A stretch of 64,000 bases of DNA, from the NCBI GenBank assembly GCA_949285905.1, contig CASDZV010000013.1:25433-89432 (forward strand). Direction: 5' to 3'. The DNA is from an uncultured Spirochaetales bacterium. Its GTDB lineage: Bacteria; Spirochaetota; Spirochaetia; Sphaerochaetales; Sphaerochaetaceae. Shown here in pieces: positions 36,785-46,250 of the stretch (its first letter is position 1; each line of letters starts with the position of its first letter). The position numbers were made by a program, and so were the translations under genes. The notes under the pieces are model-generated. The model saw only the letters and a program-made list of their open reading frames with translations. It had not been told where the DNA came from and ran no database searches.

Positions 36785-39349
36785 TCAGCAGGTTGCCCCA
36801 CCAACCACATTCTTCTTCAGGATAGCCTCCTTGTCAATCTTGCTGTCAAAAAGTTTCTTCTCCACATACTCAAGACCAAGCCTGTTGACAGTATCTGCAA
36901 AGCGCTCACCGCTTATACCTTCGTCACGGAACAGCAGGATGGCATTCTCAACAGTCTGTACAACCTCCTCCTCACTTGTCAGCACGCGTGAAAGCCGCTT
37001 GCCCATCTCTACTTTCTTGCCCCATCGGCCACCGACATAAACAGCATAACCTGATGTGTAATGTGATGTGACACCGAACGGGCACTTATCCAGGCACCGT
37101 CCGCAATGGTTACACTCACCATCCTTTACGACGAGCCTGCCATCCACTGTATGGGCAATCCCGATCGGGCAGCTCTTCTCTACCTGACAGATCTTGCAGC
37201 CACGGCATTTGTCATAATCGAAAGCAATAAGCCGCTGTCCCACAATTCCGATGTCATTAAGGCTTGGCTTCACACAGTTGTTCGGGCAGCCACCTACTGC
37301 GATCTTGAACTTGTGCGGTAACGAGACACCATGCCAGCCCTCATAGAAAATTGTATGAAGCTTCTCAGATAGGGCGAATGTGTCAATCAGACCATACTGG
37401 CATGTAGTACCCTTGCAGGAGACTACAGGCCGCACCTTGCTTCCTGTTCCACCTGTCTCAAGGCCGCGCTCTTTCAGAAAAGCAATCAGCGGTTCTATGT
37501 TACTGTACTGGACGCCCTGTATCTCAAGAGTGAGGCGCGTTGTCATTGTCACTTCGCCAGATCCGAACTTCGCGGCAGCTTCTGCGATTGCTATCTGCTC
37601 ATCTGCGGAAATCTTGCCATTGCGCGTAATGACCCTCACATTGAAGTGATCCGGCTGTCTCTTATCCTGCAGACAGCCAAGACCTTTGACACGCTTGACC
37701 TCCTCTGCTGGTATGACGGAACCGAAATCAACACGCACGTCATTGACAGTAATACCGCCCTCAAGGACTTTTGTATTTGTGTATCCATAAACTTTCAGCC
37801 TGTTCTGAAGAAAATAACCACGCTTTCCTCGGGCACAGACAAGCAGAAGCTTGTCATCTTTACCAAGTCCATCCACAGGTCCTGTGACGCTGCCAAGATT
37901 CACCCACACAGCTCCCGGAATAGTCTTCTCAGGCATCACATCAACAACTTTATATCCCTTCGCACGTGTCTCAAGATATTCCTTCGGTGTCATTGTCTCA
38001 AATTCACCGAGAATCTTATTCTCAAGGATATAGCACAGCTGTACAAATGGAGAGATTGCTGTCGAGAATGGAGGGGCATAGGCAAAATCCATTGTATCGA
38101 ACTCTTCTACTTTCATTCCTTTGGAGACAGCGATGACTGCGATATCTGTCATTTTATCGACATTGCCGCTGCCAAGGACCTGAAAACCAAGTATACGGTG
38201 TGTCTTCTTCTCGGCAATAAGTTTCATGATGAAGAATGAGGAGCCTTCGTAATAGTGTGCTTTATCGTCTGTCACTGCGACAGCTGTGACAACATCATAC
38301 CCAAGAGAGACAGCAGCTTCCTCTGTCAGTCCAGTCCGCCCTGCGCTGAGATTGTCGAGGATGCGGACAACTCCAGTTCCGGCAGCACCTGGATACGCTG
38401 TCCCCTTTCCAGCAATATTCTGGGCAGCAACACGAGCTGATATATTCGCAGTCGATCCCATCGCAGAATACATGCGCTTCCCTGTTATGCGGTTAGTGAC
38501 AAGAGCACAGTCTCCTGCCGCGTAGACATCATCGATACTGCTTCTCATCGCACTGTCTACAACAATGGCACCCTTCTCCATCTCAATGGCTGTGCCATTA
38601 AGGAAAGCAGTTGATGGACGCACACCAAGAGCAAGGATGACAATATCTGCTTTAAGCACTGCTTTGTCTGTTCTGACACCTTCAGCTTTCACAGTGCCAG
38701 TAACAGCCTCAAGCTTTGCCGATGTCAGAACAGTGATGCCATCGTTTTCCATAGCCTTCCTGGCCCAGAGAGCCATCTCTGTGTCAAAAGCGTTCGGCAT
38801 GATAGAGGCGGCCATATCCATCACAGTGACACGGAGACCGTCTTTCTTCAGATTCTCAGCAATCTCAAGACCTATGAATCCAGCCCCCACAACTACAGCG
38901 CTCTTCACATCATCTGCAGCCGCATATTCCCTGATAGCCAGAGCATCATCAGGAGTGCGGACTTTGAAAACGCCTTCCAGATTCACTCCTTCAACAGGAG
39001 GAACAATGCTCTCGGCACCTGTTGCGATGACAAGTTTATCGTAGCTTTCCTTCCTCTCCTCACCATTTACTGTATACGTCACAGTCTTTGCTGGAAAATC
39101 CACAGCAGTGACTTCCGCACCTGTAATGACATCAGCACCTGTAAGCGAAGAGAATTTCTCGGGCGTATTCACAATAAGATCACTACGCTCCGGTATTATA
39201 TGGCCAATGAAATACGGCAGACCACAGCCCGCATATGATATATCTTTACCTTTGGTAAGAATCCTGACATCAAGAGACCGATCCTCTCTCTTGAGCTTTG
39301 CAGCAGCTTTCGTACCAGCTGCGACACCACCTAAAACCAATACTTTCAT
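36785..39349 (-). CDS. CoA-disulfide reductase, rhodanese and AsrC-like siroheme sulfite reductase fusion
   Basis: The protein is 854 residues long. Residues 1-445 are a CoA-disulfide reductase/NAD(P)H oxidase type flavoprotein: GGVAAGTKAAAKLKR at the N-terminus, redox C42 in SYAGCGLPY and NAD site VVVGAGFIGLEIAE. Residues 450-545 are a rhodanese with C505 in VCARGKRG. Residues about 560-830 resemble the AsrC subunit of anaerobic sulfite reductase. They contain a ferredoxin-like half, siroheme/[4Fe-4S] cysteines C645, C650, C688 and C692 (the last two in GGCPNNC), and two [4Fe-4S] sites C715/718/721/727 and C746/749/752/756. CoADR-rhodanese fusions are known as persulfide/polysulfide reductases; the added sulfite reductase would let one chain pass electrons from NAD(P)H to sulfur oxyanion or persulfide. 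No signal peptide. The first pair is spaced C-x4-C, one residue shorter than usual. Function is inferred. Confidence 0.85.
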   Translation of the reverse strand: MKVLVLGGVAAGTKAAAKLKREDRSLDVRILTKGKDISYAGCGLPYFIGHIIPERSDLIVNTPEKFSSLTGADVITGAEVTAVDFPAKTVTYTVNGEERKESYDKLVIATGAESIVPPVEGVNLEGVFKVRTPDDALAIREYAAADDVKSAVVVGAGFIGLEIAENLKKDGLRVTVMDMAASIMPNAFDTEMALWARKAMENDGITVLTSAKLEAVTGTVKAEGVRTDKAVLKADIVILALGVRPSTAFLNGTAIEMEKGAIVVDSAMRSSIDDVYAAGDCALVTNRITGKRMYSAMGSTANISARVAAQNIAGKGTAYPGAAGTGVVRILDNLSAGRTGLTEEAAVSLGYDVVTAVAVTDDKAHYYEGSSFFIMKLIAEKKTHRILGFQVLGSGNVDKMTDIAVIAVSKGMKVEEFDTMDFAYAPPFSTAISPFVQLCYILENKILGEFETMTPKEYLETRAKGYKVVDVMPEKTIPGAVWVNLGSVTGPVDGLGKDDKLLLVCARGKRGYFLQNRLKVYGYTNTKVLEGGITVNDVRVDFGSVIPAEEVKRVKGLGCLQDKRQPDHFNVRVITRNGKISADEQIAIAEAAAKFGSGEVTMTTRLTLEIQGVQYSNIEPLIAFLKERGLETGGTGSKVRPVVSCKGTTCQYGLIDTFALSEKLHTIFYEGWHGVSLPHKFKIAVGGCPNNCVKPSLNDIGIVGQRLIAFDYDKCRGCKICQVEKSCPIGIAHTVDGRLVVKDGECNHCGRCLDKCPFGVTSHYTSGYAVYVGGRWGKKVEMGKRLSRVLTSEEEVVQTVENAILLFRDEGISGERFADTVNRLGLEYVEKKLFDSKIDKEAILKKNVVGGATC

Positions 39350-39384
39350 AGTTCCATTCTACTCTCTTTCATGCAGCCCAGTGT

Positions 39385-39425
39385 AAAAAAAAAAGACCTG
39401 CATCAACTCAATGCCGCTGCAGGTC
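39385..39425 (-). terminator. intrinsic terminator of the 5'-nucleotidase gene
   Basis: GACCTGCA and TGCAGGTC form a perfect 8-bp stem with a 15-base loop. On the minus strand a run of ten T follows. It lies 20 bases past the nucleotidase stop. Confidence 0.88.
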
Positions 39426-39444
39426 CCTTGCACATAAGAACGAA

Positions 39445-41058
39445 TCAGAGTACGTGAATGCGTCCCTGAGGTTCGGCGTACTCTTCGCCGACAGTTCCGC
39501 CAAGCGCGTCTGTAATGTATGACATCAGAGCCTCATCGAGAGGAATTCCCGTGTCAAACTTGTTGTCAGACGCAGCAAATGCATAATATGTATCGCCACC
39601 AGCTGCCATGAAGTCGTTTGTGATGACTGCATACACTGCATTGACATCAAATGGGTTGCCATTGACGTTGTTGATTGTGACTCTGTTAATTGAAGCAGGT
39701 CCATAGTATGTGGAAGATGGATATGTCTCCGCATTGCTGTCATATGCTTTGGAAGTATCAACGGTGAATTCAATACCAGCGACCTGCGGGAAGCCACCGA
39801 CTGCGACAGGTGTGCAGTATGTAGAAGCTTCCAGTGCCTCAAGAAGCTCTGCGCCTGTCACATAGACAACAGTAATGGTGTTGCCGAATGGAAGAACCGT
39901 GTTCACATCCTTCTTTGTAATGCTTCCGCTTGCAATCGATGCTCTGATACCACCGCCATTGGCAACAGCAACAGCATATGACGAGTCAACAGAAAGGCTG
40001 CCTTCATCCTTAAGGACTGTCCACATCATTGAATCAGTGATGAGGTCTCCAAGATTTGTCTCCTCTGTTCTGTTGCCTGGATCACGCTCACCATTGAGAT
40101 CGACAAGCGACTCAGCAAATACGATATTGTATTCACCATTCACTCTGTCCATAATCTCCTGGGCATAACCGGAAACAGCAGGATCTGCACTGATATCATA
40201 GACGGTTTCCTCACCTTCACTATGACTTACCTGGCGGAGGAAATTATCCTCAATAGTCTTTGTCTCTTCATCGATTACAATAACACCAATATTAGCAAAA
40301 GCTGTTCCTGTTGACTGGATAGGCTCGCCATTGGGGCCTTCTGTCATCACAGTATGTGAGTGTCCATCAATGATGAAATCAAAACCGTCTGTCTCTGCAT
40401 AGAGATCTACGGATCTGTTTGGAGCGGATTCTGCATCGACTCCGAGGTGGGAAAGGGCAATGATAAGATCCACGCCCTGTGCATTAAGGGAGGCAGCAGC
40501 AGCCTCAGCAACAGCATAAAGCTCATTCTCAGCTGCGAAATACAGTCCCTTAATAAGAGCAGGATTTGCCTTTGTCTGTGCTTCGGGAGTCTCAAGGCCG
40601 ACAAAACCGATCTTCACCCCATCATTCTCAATAACAGCAGTTGATGGATAGATTGTGCTTCCAGTTGAATCGAAGACGTTTGCACAGATTACAGCAAATT
40701 CAGCATTCGAGAGATTCTCCCTGAGCTGGGCATAGCCATAATCAAATTCATGATTACCAAGAGTTGCAATGTCATAACCGACTGCATTCATCATTGTAAC
40801 GGCATCAAGACCTTTTGATGTGCTGACATATGCGCTGCCCTGACTGAAATCTCCAGCATCGACAAGTATTACATCCGCACCTTCTGCCTCATACTCATCT
40901 CTGAGTGCTGCCATATTCGCATATCCTGCGATAGAGCCATGCACATCATTTGAGTGAAGAATGACGGTCTTGCCATCAAAAGCACCGGCAAAAATGCCAG
41001 AAAGAGCAAACAACGAAATAACAAGAGATGTGACAGCAATCCTGATTGTCCTGTTCAC
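39445..41058 (-). CDS. secreted 5'-nucleotidase / 2',3'-cyclic phosphodiesterase
   Basis: This 537-residue member of the UshA/CpdB group has a signal peptide (cleavage near GIFAGAF) and an N-terminal calcineurin-type metallophosphatase domain. The metal ligands are in SNDVHG, VDAGDF, TLGNHEFDYG and IDGHSHT. The C-terminal 5'-nucleotidase domain carries NGGGIRASI, VLPFGNTITVVYVTG and the FMAAGGDTYYAF substrate clamp. It dephosphorylates extracellular nucleotides so nucleosides and phosphate can be taken up. It is a single-gene unit with a strong terminator. The 216-nt gap to the divergent YitT gene holds both promoters. Confidence 0.92.
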   Translation of the reverse strand: MNRTIRIAVTSLVISLFALSGIFAGAFDGKTVILHSNDVHGSIAGYANMAALRDEYEAEGADVILVDAGDFSQGSAYVSTSKGLDAVTMMNAVGYDIATLGNHEFDYGYAQLRENLSNAEFAVICANVFDSTGSTIYPSTAVIENDGVKIGFVGLETPEAQTKANPALIKGLYFAAENELYAVAEAAAASLNAQGVDLIIALSHLGVDAESAPNRSVDLYAETDGFDFIIDGHSHTVMTEGPNGEPIQSTGTAFANIGVIVIDEETKTIEDNFLRQVSHSEGEETVYDISADPAVSGYAQEIMDRVNGEYNIVFAESLVDLNGERDPGNRTEETNLGDLITDSMMWTVLKDEGSLSVDSSYAVAVANGGGIRASIASGSITKKDVNTVLPFGNTITVVYVTGAELLEALEASTYCTPVAVGGFPQVAGIEFTVDTSKAYDSNAETYPSSTYYGPASINRVTINNVNGNPFDVNAVYAVITNDFMAAGGDTYYAFAASDNKFDTGIPLDEALMSYITDALGGTVGEEYAEPQGRIHVL

Positions 41059-41237
41059 TTAGGTCCTCCTCAGCACCGTAAAGTGCCATCAGTTTTATCC
41101 CATTGGAATGAACAATGCCCAACGGGTTAATCTAATTATACCCGAGCTTCTTTTTCATTCCATTGTTTTCTGATTATCTTCTTGTTAACGAACTTAAACA
41201 ACCGGAGCTTCTCTTCAGCCAAAAGCATGCACTGCAA

Positions 41238-41266
41238 TTGACAGCATTAGCTGGAAAGCATACAAA
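41238..41266 (+). promoter_or_regulatory. candidate promoter of the YitT-family gene
   Basis: TTGACA (41238-41243) and TACAAA (41261-41266) are separated by 17 bases. The predicted transcription start would fall within about five bases of the ATG at 41275, implying a very short or absent leader. The ribosome site (CGAGAAA) is correspondingly poor. Confidence 0.45.
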
Positions 41267-41274
41267 TCGAGAAA

Positions 41275-42180
41275 ATGACAGACAGAACAAGAAACATCAT
41301 TGATTATGCTTATATTGTTGTCGGATCCGCTATCACAGCATTTGCGGTTGCAGTCTTCCTCAATCCTGCGAAGCTTGCACCAGGAGGCGTGTCCGGTATC
41401 GCCACAATACTTTTCCATCTGGCTGGGTGGAATCTGGGACTCACGATATTCGTTCTCACACTGCCTCTCTTTCTCATCGGAGTAAGACTTTTCGGCAAGC
41501 AATATGGTGTGAAAACACTCCTTGGCAGCGTTCTTCTATCAGTTTTCACATCGATGTGGGTCGCGGCATTCGGCGATTATGGCATTCTCGATTACACGAA
41601 AAGTATCTCAATGTGGCTTTCCGCCCTATATGGAGGAGTTGTATCCGGAATAGGAATGGGAATGGTGATGAAATCCGGATCAAACACAGGCGGTACAGAC
41701 ATCGTAGCACAGATAATCGCCCGCTTCACATCCCTATCGCTCGGAACTGCGCTCTTCATTGTTGATGGAATCATCATAGCAGCATCTGCTGTCTTTTTCG
41801 GACTTGAAAATGCGCTTTATGCAATTGTAGTCGCATACATCACGACAATAGTCGTGAACAAAATCGTGCTTTCAATGGGCACGAACTATGCAAAGACAGT
41901 CTTCATCATCTCTGGCAGGACTGACGAGATAGGTACATTCATCACAGAAAAAATGGAAAGAGGTGCAACTGTCGTGGATGCAAAAGGCTTCTACACCAAA
42001 GAATCCAGACCGATGATCATGACAGTCGTGCCGAATCAGGATATATCAAGACTGACGCGTGAGGTAAACAAGCTCGACCCGAAAGCATTCATGGTAATCA
42101 ACGAAACATTCCATGTGCTAGGCGAAGGCTATACACCGATTGAGAAGATTGCAAATACAAGCGACGTTACTCAGCATTGA
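41275..42180 (+). CDS. YitT family membrane protein
   Basis: This 301-residue protein is of the YitT (DUF161/DUF2179) family. Five or six membrane helices fill residues 8-200, with the signature NPAKLAPGGVSGIATIL and GSNTGGTDIVAQII. The C-terminal DUF2179 ferredoxin-like domain (FIISGRTDEIGTFITEKMERGATVVDAKGFYTKESRPMIMTVV) ends in a DPKAFMVINETFHVLGEGY motif. The family is widespread and of unsettled function; transport has been proposed. It is a single gene, ending 12 bases before the convergent LacI gene. Confidence 0.9.
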   Translation: MTDRTRNIIDYAYIVVGSAITAFAVAVFLNPAKLAPGGVSGIATILFHLAGWNLGLTIFVLTLPLFLIGVRLFGKQYGVKTLLGSVLLSVFTSMWVAAFGDYGILDYTKSISMWLSALYGGVVSGIGMGMVMKSGSNTGGTDIVAQIIARFTSLSLGTALFIVDGIIIAASAVFFGLENALYAIVVAYITTIVVNKIVLSMGTNYAKTVFIISGRTDEIGTFITEKMERGATVVDAKGFYTKESRPMIMTVVPNQDISRLTREVNKLDPKAFMVINETFHVLGEGYTPIEKIANTSDVTQH

Positions 42181-42191
42181 ATCAGGAAGCA

Positions 42192-43169
42192 TTATGACTC
42201 TGACGGAACAATAATAGGCAATGACACAGACGCACCATCATCATGCTCATGCCCGTTGAGCATTGCTATGAGCTGTTTTGTGGCAAGCGCGCCAAGCTCA
42301 AGGCGCCTGTTCTCCCAGCGCATCCAGCCCTGATGTGTCTCAGTCCAGTCATCTTCGAATATCGCGCATTTAGGTATCACATCCAGATTTCTGAAGTATG
42401 AAGAGAAGATATCTGCAAGAAAGAGCCTGTCGAAAATAACTGCTTTCGATGAAAGAACACTTTTTATGTCGGTGTCGGAGGGCTTATCATCCACAATGAT
42501 ATCATCAACAGCAATTCCTTTCCTCATGCAATATTCATGCAGGAAGAAACTCTTATCCGCAGACGGTTCCGCGTTGGAATGCGTTGAAGACACATAAGCA
42601 ATACGCGCCTCGTTCATTGAAGCCACCATTTTCTCAACTGATGGTTTATAATCGAAAGTGACACAATGAACAGGAAGGTTGTTCCCTATCTGCCGGCGTC
42701 CGACAAACACAAGCGGGAAATCCTGTTTCACGAGTGATGTGATATGTTCATCATCACGTGTTACACCAATCATTATCGCACCTGAGGCGAGCCTGATGCG
42801 GGATGACCTGGATTTGTCTTTAGCCCAGTTATTGAGAATCAGGATATCATAACCTTCCTTCTCCGCTTCCTGCTGTATGCCTGCAAAGAAGAGATAATAT
42901 TCGCTCTTAGGATCTGCAGGGAATATATTCTCATAAGTAAAGACGGCGATGATATGATTATCATCACCATATTTCAGATTCTGGGCAGCTGTATTGGGCA
43001 CATATCCCAGAAGGCGCGCTGCAGCAAGGATCGCTTTCCTTTTCTCGCCGCTGACTCGTATGCTTCTTCCTTCCTTGCCACTGATGACAGCAGAGGCTGT
43101 TGCTCTGGAAACCCCTGCTCTCTCAGCGACATCGGAAAGTGTAACTCTTCTAGTCAATGACTGCTCCAT
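42192..43169 (-). CDS. LacI family transcriptional regulator
   Basis: This 325-residue protein has a LacI helix-turn-helix (TLSDVAERAGVSRATASAVISGKEG) and a type I periplasmic-binding-like domain (IIAVFTYENIFPADPKSEYYLFFAGIQQEAEKEGYDILIL). It is the last gene of the sugar ABC/FAD oxidoreductase operon and overlaps that oxidoreductase gene by 20 bases. The perfect palindrome at 47562-47581 in front of the operon is its likely operator, giving autoregulated substrate induction. The ATG is preceded by TTGAGAG. Confidence 0.9.
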   Translation of the reverse strand: MEQSLTRRVTLSDVAERAGVSRATASAVISGKEGRSIRVSGEKRKAILAAARLLGYVPNTAAQNLKYGDDNHIIAVFTYENIFPADPKSEYYLFFAGIQQEAEKEGYDILILNNWAKDKSRSSRIRLASGAIMIGVTRDDEHITSLVKQDFPLVFVGRRQIGNNLPVHCVTFDYKPSVEKMVASMNEARIAYVSSTHSNAEPSADKSFFLHEYCMRKGIAVDDIIVDDKPSDTDIKSVLSSKAVIFDRLFLADIFSSYFRNLDVIPKCAIFEDDWTETHQGWMRWENRRLELGALATKQLIAMLNGHEHDDGASVSLPIIVPSES

Positions 43170-44505
43170 CTCTCAAGAGAGTATCACGAAGTCCAGCAAC
43201 ATCGACAGAAAGCGGGGAGACGTTATTCTTTACCGCTATTGCCGCAGCCGTTCCTGCAGCCTGCCCTGTTGCCGTGCAGCAAGGACTGACCCTGAGCGAT
43301 GCGTGCGCTTCAAATGTACAGGAGATATCGCGTCCAGCTGCCATAATGTTCTGCACATGATTGTTAATAAGACATCTGTAAGGAATAGAATAGTATCCAC
43401 CCCATCTGAGGAATGTGGATTTTGTCTCTGCGCCATCTGAATGGATGTCTATAGGATAACCGCAGCATGCGATACCATCGCTGAACTTCGTCTCACTGAG
43501 AATATCATCTGCAGTGATTGCATACACACCGACCATGCGTCCGGAACTTCTCACACCGACCCTCGGACCAGAGGTAAGCAAGAGCGCATCTTTAAAGCCT
43601 GGGACATGCTTTTTCAGGAATGCATACATCTCCCATACCTGCCTTCTGCCCTCGGTCTCAGCTTTTGAAATATCAAATGGATTGAGCGGATCGAGTCTGG
43701 GGATACGTGTCATATTAACAATCACTTCATTGAGGTTGTTAGTTTCGAAACAAAGCACGATATCCCTGTCTATATCCAGTTCTCCGGATTCTATTCCCTT
43801 CTTCATGATATCCTGGAAACCAGAGAAGGAAAGACGCACAGCTTTCTTCTCAAGCCCCTTCTCATGAGGCGCGAGGAACGGGAAGAGCTCGACATGTTCC
43901 TCCATAATCCTGCGGATCAGAGGGATATCCACACCAGAGAGCTTGAAGTTCATCGTCATAGGCTGGTTTACACCATCACTCTTTCTTCCAGACTCCACAG
44001 GAACTCCGGCAAGCTTGAGAAGCACGGCATCACCGGTTGAATCAATGAAAACAGAAGCATGAATGCGTATCATCTCTCCAAGTGAGGAGACTGTAATGCA
44101 TCCGGCTTTGCCATTTTCTACATCTGCCGCGACTATTTTGGCATGATAAAGAAACTCAGCACCGCTCTCTGTAGCCATCAGTTCAAGCTCACGTTTCATA
44201 CCTTCTGCATCAAATGGTGTGACTGTGTATGTATAGCCTGTACTGTCAACAGTATGCCCGGGAGAGAGATTCTTAGCTTTCAGACGCTGGATAAGCTCTT
44301 CGCCCAGTCCTTTTATCACCTGGTTGTCGCCTGCATGGAATGTCATCATAGGACCGGTACCACATGTTGTAAGGCAGCCGCCCGGGAAACCCGTCTCCTC
44401 GACTATAAGAGTTCTGACGCCATGGCGGGAAGCGGCTGTTGCTGCAAGCGTTCCGGCGATGCCTGCACCAGCGACAACAACATCATATTCAAGTTCATTA
44501 ATCAT
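43150..44505 (-). CDS. FAD-dependent oxidoreductase (FAD_oxidored family)
   Basis: This 451-residue flavoprotein has an N-terminal dinucleotide motif VVVAGAGIAGTLAATAASRHG, a family-typical EETGFPGGCLTTCGTGPMMTF segment, FIDSTGDAVLLKLAGVP and a C-terminal FAD-contact region (NIMAAGRDISCTFEAHASLRVSPCCTATGQAAGTAAAIA). It belongs to the broad PF12831-like group often encoded with sugar importers. No signal peptide, so it acts inside. Its position between the permeases and the LacI regulator implies oxidation, or a redox step of deglycosylation, of the imported sugar. The exact reaction is unknown. Confidence 0.82.
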   Translation of the reverse strand: MINELEYDVVVAGAGIAGTLAATAASRHGVRTLIVEETGFPGGCLTTCGTGPMMTFHAGDNQVIKGLGEELIQRLKAKNLSPGHTVDSTGYTYTVTPFDAEGMKRELELMATESGAEFLYHAKIVAADVENGKAGCITVSSLGEMIRIHASVFIDSTGDAVLLKLAGVPVESGRKSDGVNQPMTMNFKLSGVDIPLIRRIMEEHVELFPFLAPHEKGLEKKAVRLSFSGFQDIMKKGIESGELDIDRDIVLCFETNNLNEVIVNMTRIPRLDPLNPFDISKAETEGRRQVWEMYAFLKKHVPGFKDALLLTSGPRVGVRSSGRMVGVYAITADDILSETKFSDGIACCGYPIDIHSDGAETKSTFLRWGGYYSIPYRCLINNHVQNIMAAGRDISCTFEAHASLRVSPCCTATGQAAGTAAAIAVKNNVSPLSVDVAGLRDTLLRDGAVID

Positions 44506-44514
44506 ACTGGCCTC

Positions 44515-45345
44515 CTATTTCATTCCCGAATTGACCATTGCATTGGAAATCTTCGTCTGGAATATCAGGTAGAATGTCATGACAGGTATAACAGAAAGCG
44601 TTGTAGCGGCAAGCTGAAGGTTCCACTGCGGCAATCCATATGTATCATTGAAATTCGCAAGCGACAGCGGCAGCGTGAACTTATTGAGGCTTGAAACAAA
44701 GACAAGCGGCTCAAGATACATATTCCATACAGAGAGGAATGCAAGTATTGCGGCAGAAGACAGAACCGGAACTGATATCGGAAGCATGATGCGGAAGAAT
44801 ATTCCTGCTGGCTTCAGGCCATCAAGTCTGGCAGCTTCCTCAAGCTCCTTCGGGACTGTAATGAAATGCTGTCTCAGGAGGAATGCAGAGAAGGCCCCCT
44901 GTGAGCAGAAGATCGGTATCAGGACAAGAGGTACAAGCGTATCGTTAGCGCCAATACCATTCATCATGAAATACATCGGGACGATTGTGACCTCGATTGG
45001 CATCATGAGAGCTGTCAGCAGCAATACAAAAAGCGCTGACCTGCCAGGGAATCTGAGTCTCGCAAATGCGTATCCCGACAGTGCAGATATAAGGACATTC
45101 CCGCCAGTTCCAAGCAATGCCACAATGATCGTATTCAGATAGTGCCTTGCAAATGGCTGGACACGGAAGATCTCAATGTAGTTATGCCATAGCCATGATT
45201 TAGGCAGAAGCGATGGCTTGCCGAATATCTCGTTAATAGAATTCAGTGAATTGGTCACCATCCACCAGAACGGATAAATGAAGACTAATACGATGGCGAT
45301 AACAATAATATAATAAACGATATTCTTTGCAGTCTTAGTCTTCAT
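44515..45345 (-). CDS. sugar ABC transporter permease (MalG type)
   Basis: This 276-residue permease has six predicted helices. Its EAA loop is LEEAARLDGLKPAGIFFRIMLPISVP, and the family C-terminus is SNAMVNSGMK. It pairs with the MalF-type permease whose gene overlaps its start by 11 bases. No ATPase is encoded in the operon. Confidence 0.92.
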   Translation of the reverse strand: MKTKTAKNIVYYIIVIAIVLVFIYPFWWMVTNSLNSINEIFGKPSLLPKSWLWHNYIEIFRVQPFARHYLNTIIVALLGTGGNVLISALSGYAFARLRFPGRSALFVLLLTALMMPIEVTIVPMYFMMNGIGANDTLVPLVLIPIFCSQGAFSAFLLRQHFITVPKELEEAARLDGLKPAGIFFRIMLPISVPVLSSAAILAFLSVWNMYLEPLVFVSSLNKFTLPLSLANFNDTYGLPQWNLQLAATTLSVIPVMTFYLIFQTKISNAMVNSGMK

Positions 45346-46234
45346 AGTATGAAGCCCTCCTTCTGAGCGCCCACTGTATAATTGTCAGCATCAGTACGAT
45401 GAAGAACAGTACGACGGCGATAGTCGATGCATAACCGATGTTGAATGTCTTGAATGCCTGATGGTAGATGTAATAAACAAGTACCATAGTGGAGCCCTCA
45501 GGGCCTCCATCCGTCATGAGCTTTATCGTATCAAAGACTCTCATAGAGCCGATGACGGTGACAATCATGACCATCAGGATGGATGGCATCAGAAGCGGAA
45601 GTTTTATCTTCCAGAAAAGAACTGGCTTGGTAGCACCATCAATGCGGCCTGCTTCAAGAACATCCTGCGGCAGATTCATTACCGCCCCCATGAATATGAG
45701 GACGTTCGTTCCGAGGTTTTTAAGAACTCTGGATACGACAACTGCAAACATTGCCCACCCCTTCTCGTGAAGCCAGTTAGGTCCCGTGATACCGACACAA
45801 GACAGCAGGTAATTAATCGGTCCCGTATCGCCGCCCTGGAAGAGATACTTGAAGACGATTGCCCATGCAACTCCAGAGGTTATTACAGGAAGGAATATGA
45901 CACTCCGGACGATTTTCGTTCCCGACCCGTTCGCACCCAGATAAAGCGCAAGAGCAAGGGAGAGAATAAGGTTCAGTGGCACGACGCCCAACGAGAATAT
46001 AACCGTATTCTTGAGCGTCATGAAAAACAAATCGTCTTCAACCAGCGTTTTGTAGTTATCGAATCCAGTGAATCCCATATTCCCGAAGAGGAGATTACGG
46101 GATTCAAAGGAATACGCGAAAACCATTATCAGAGGAACCAGGACAAGAATCAGAAAGCCTGCCATCTGCGGCAAGATGAAGAGATATCCTGTCAGAGCCT
46201 CCCCTCTCTCGAGCTTGGTCATTTTCTTTCTCAT
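45335..46234 (-). CDS. sugar ABC transporter permease (MalF type)
   Basis: This 299-residue permease has a cytoplasmic N-terminus (RKKMTKLERGEALTG) and six helices. The EAA loop is VLEAGRIDGATKPVLFWKIKLPLLMPS. It is the second gene of the operon, 16 bases after the binding-protein stop. GGAGGAACC precedes the ATG. Confidence 0.92.
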   Translation of the reverse strand: MRKKMTKLERGEALTGYLFILPQMAGFLILVLVPLIMVFAYSFESRNLLFGNMGFTGFDNYKTLVEDDLFFMTLKNTVIFSLGVVPLNLILSLALALYLGANGSGTKIVRSVIFLPVITSGVAWAIVFKYLFQGGDTGPINYLLSCVGITGPNWLHEKGWAMFAVVVSRVLKNLGTNVLIFMGAVMNLPQDVLEAGRIDGATKPVLFWKIKLPLLMPSILMVMIVTVIGSMRVFDTIKLMTDGGPEGSTMVLVYYIYHQAFKTFNIGYASTIAVVLFFIVLMLTIIQWALRRRASYYED

Positions 46235-46250
46235 GGTTCCTCCTATGATT

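Noticed and set aside
39108..39386. Several long plus-strand open frames antisense to the CoADR fusion and to other genes
   Set aside because: They have no ribosome sites, no recognisable motifs and mirror the codon structure of well-supported minus-strand genes.
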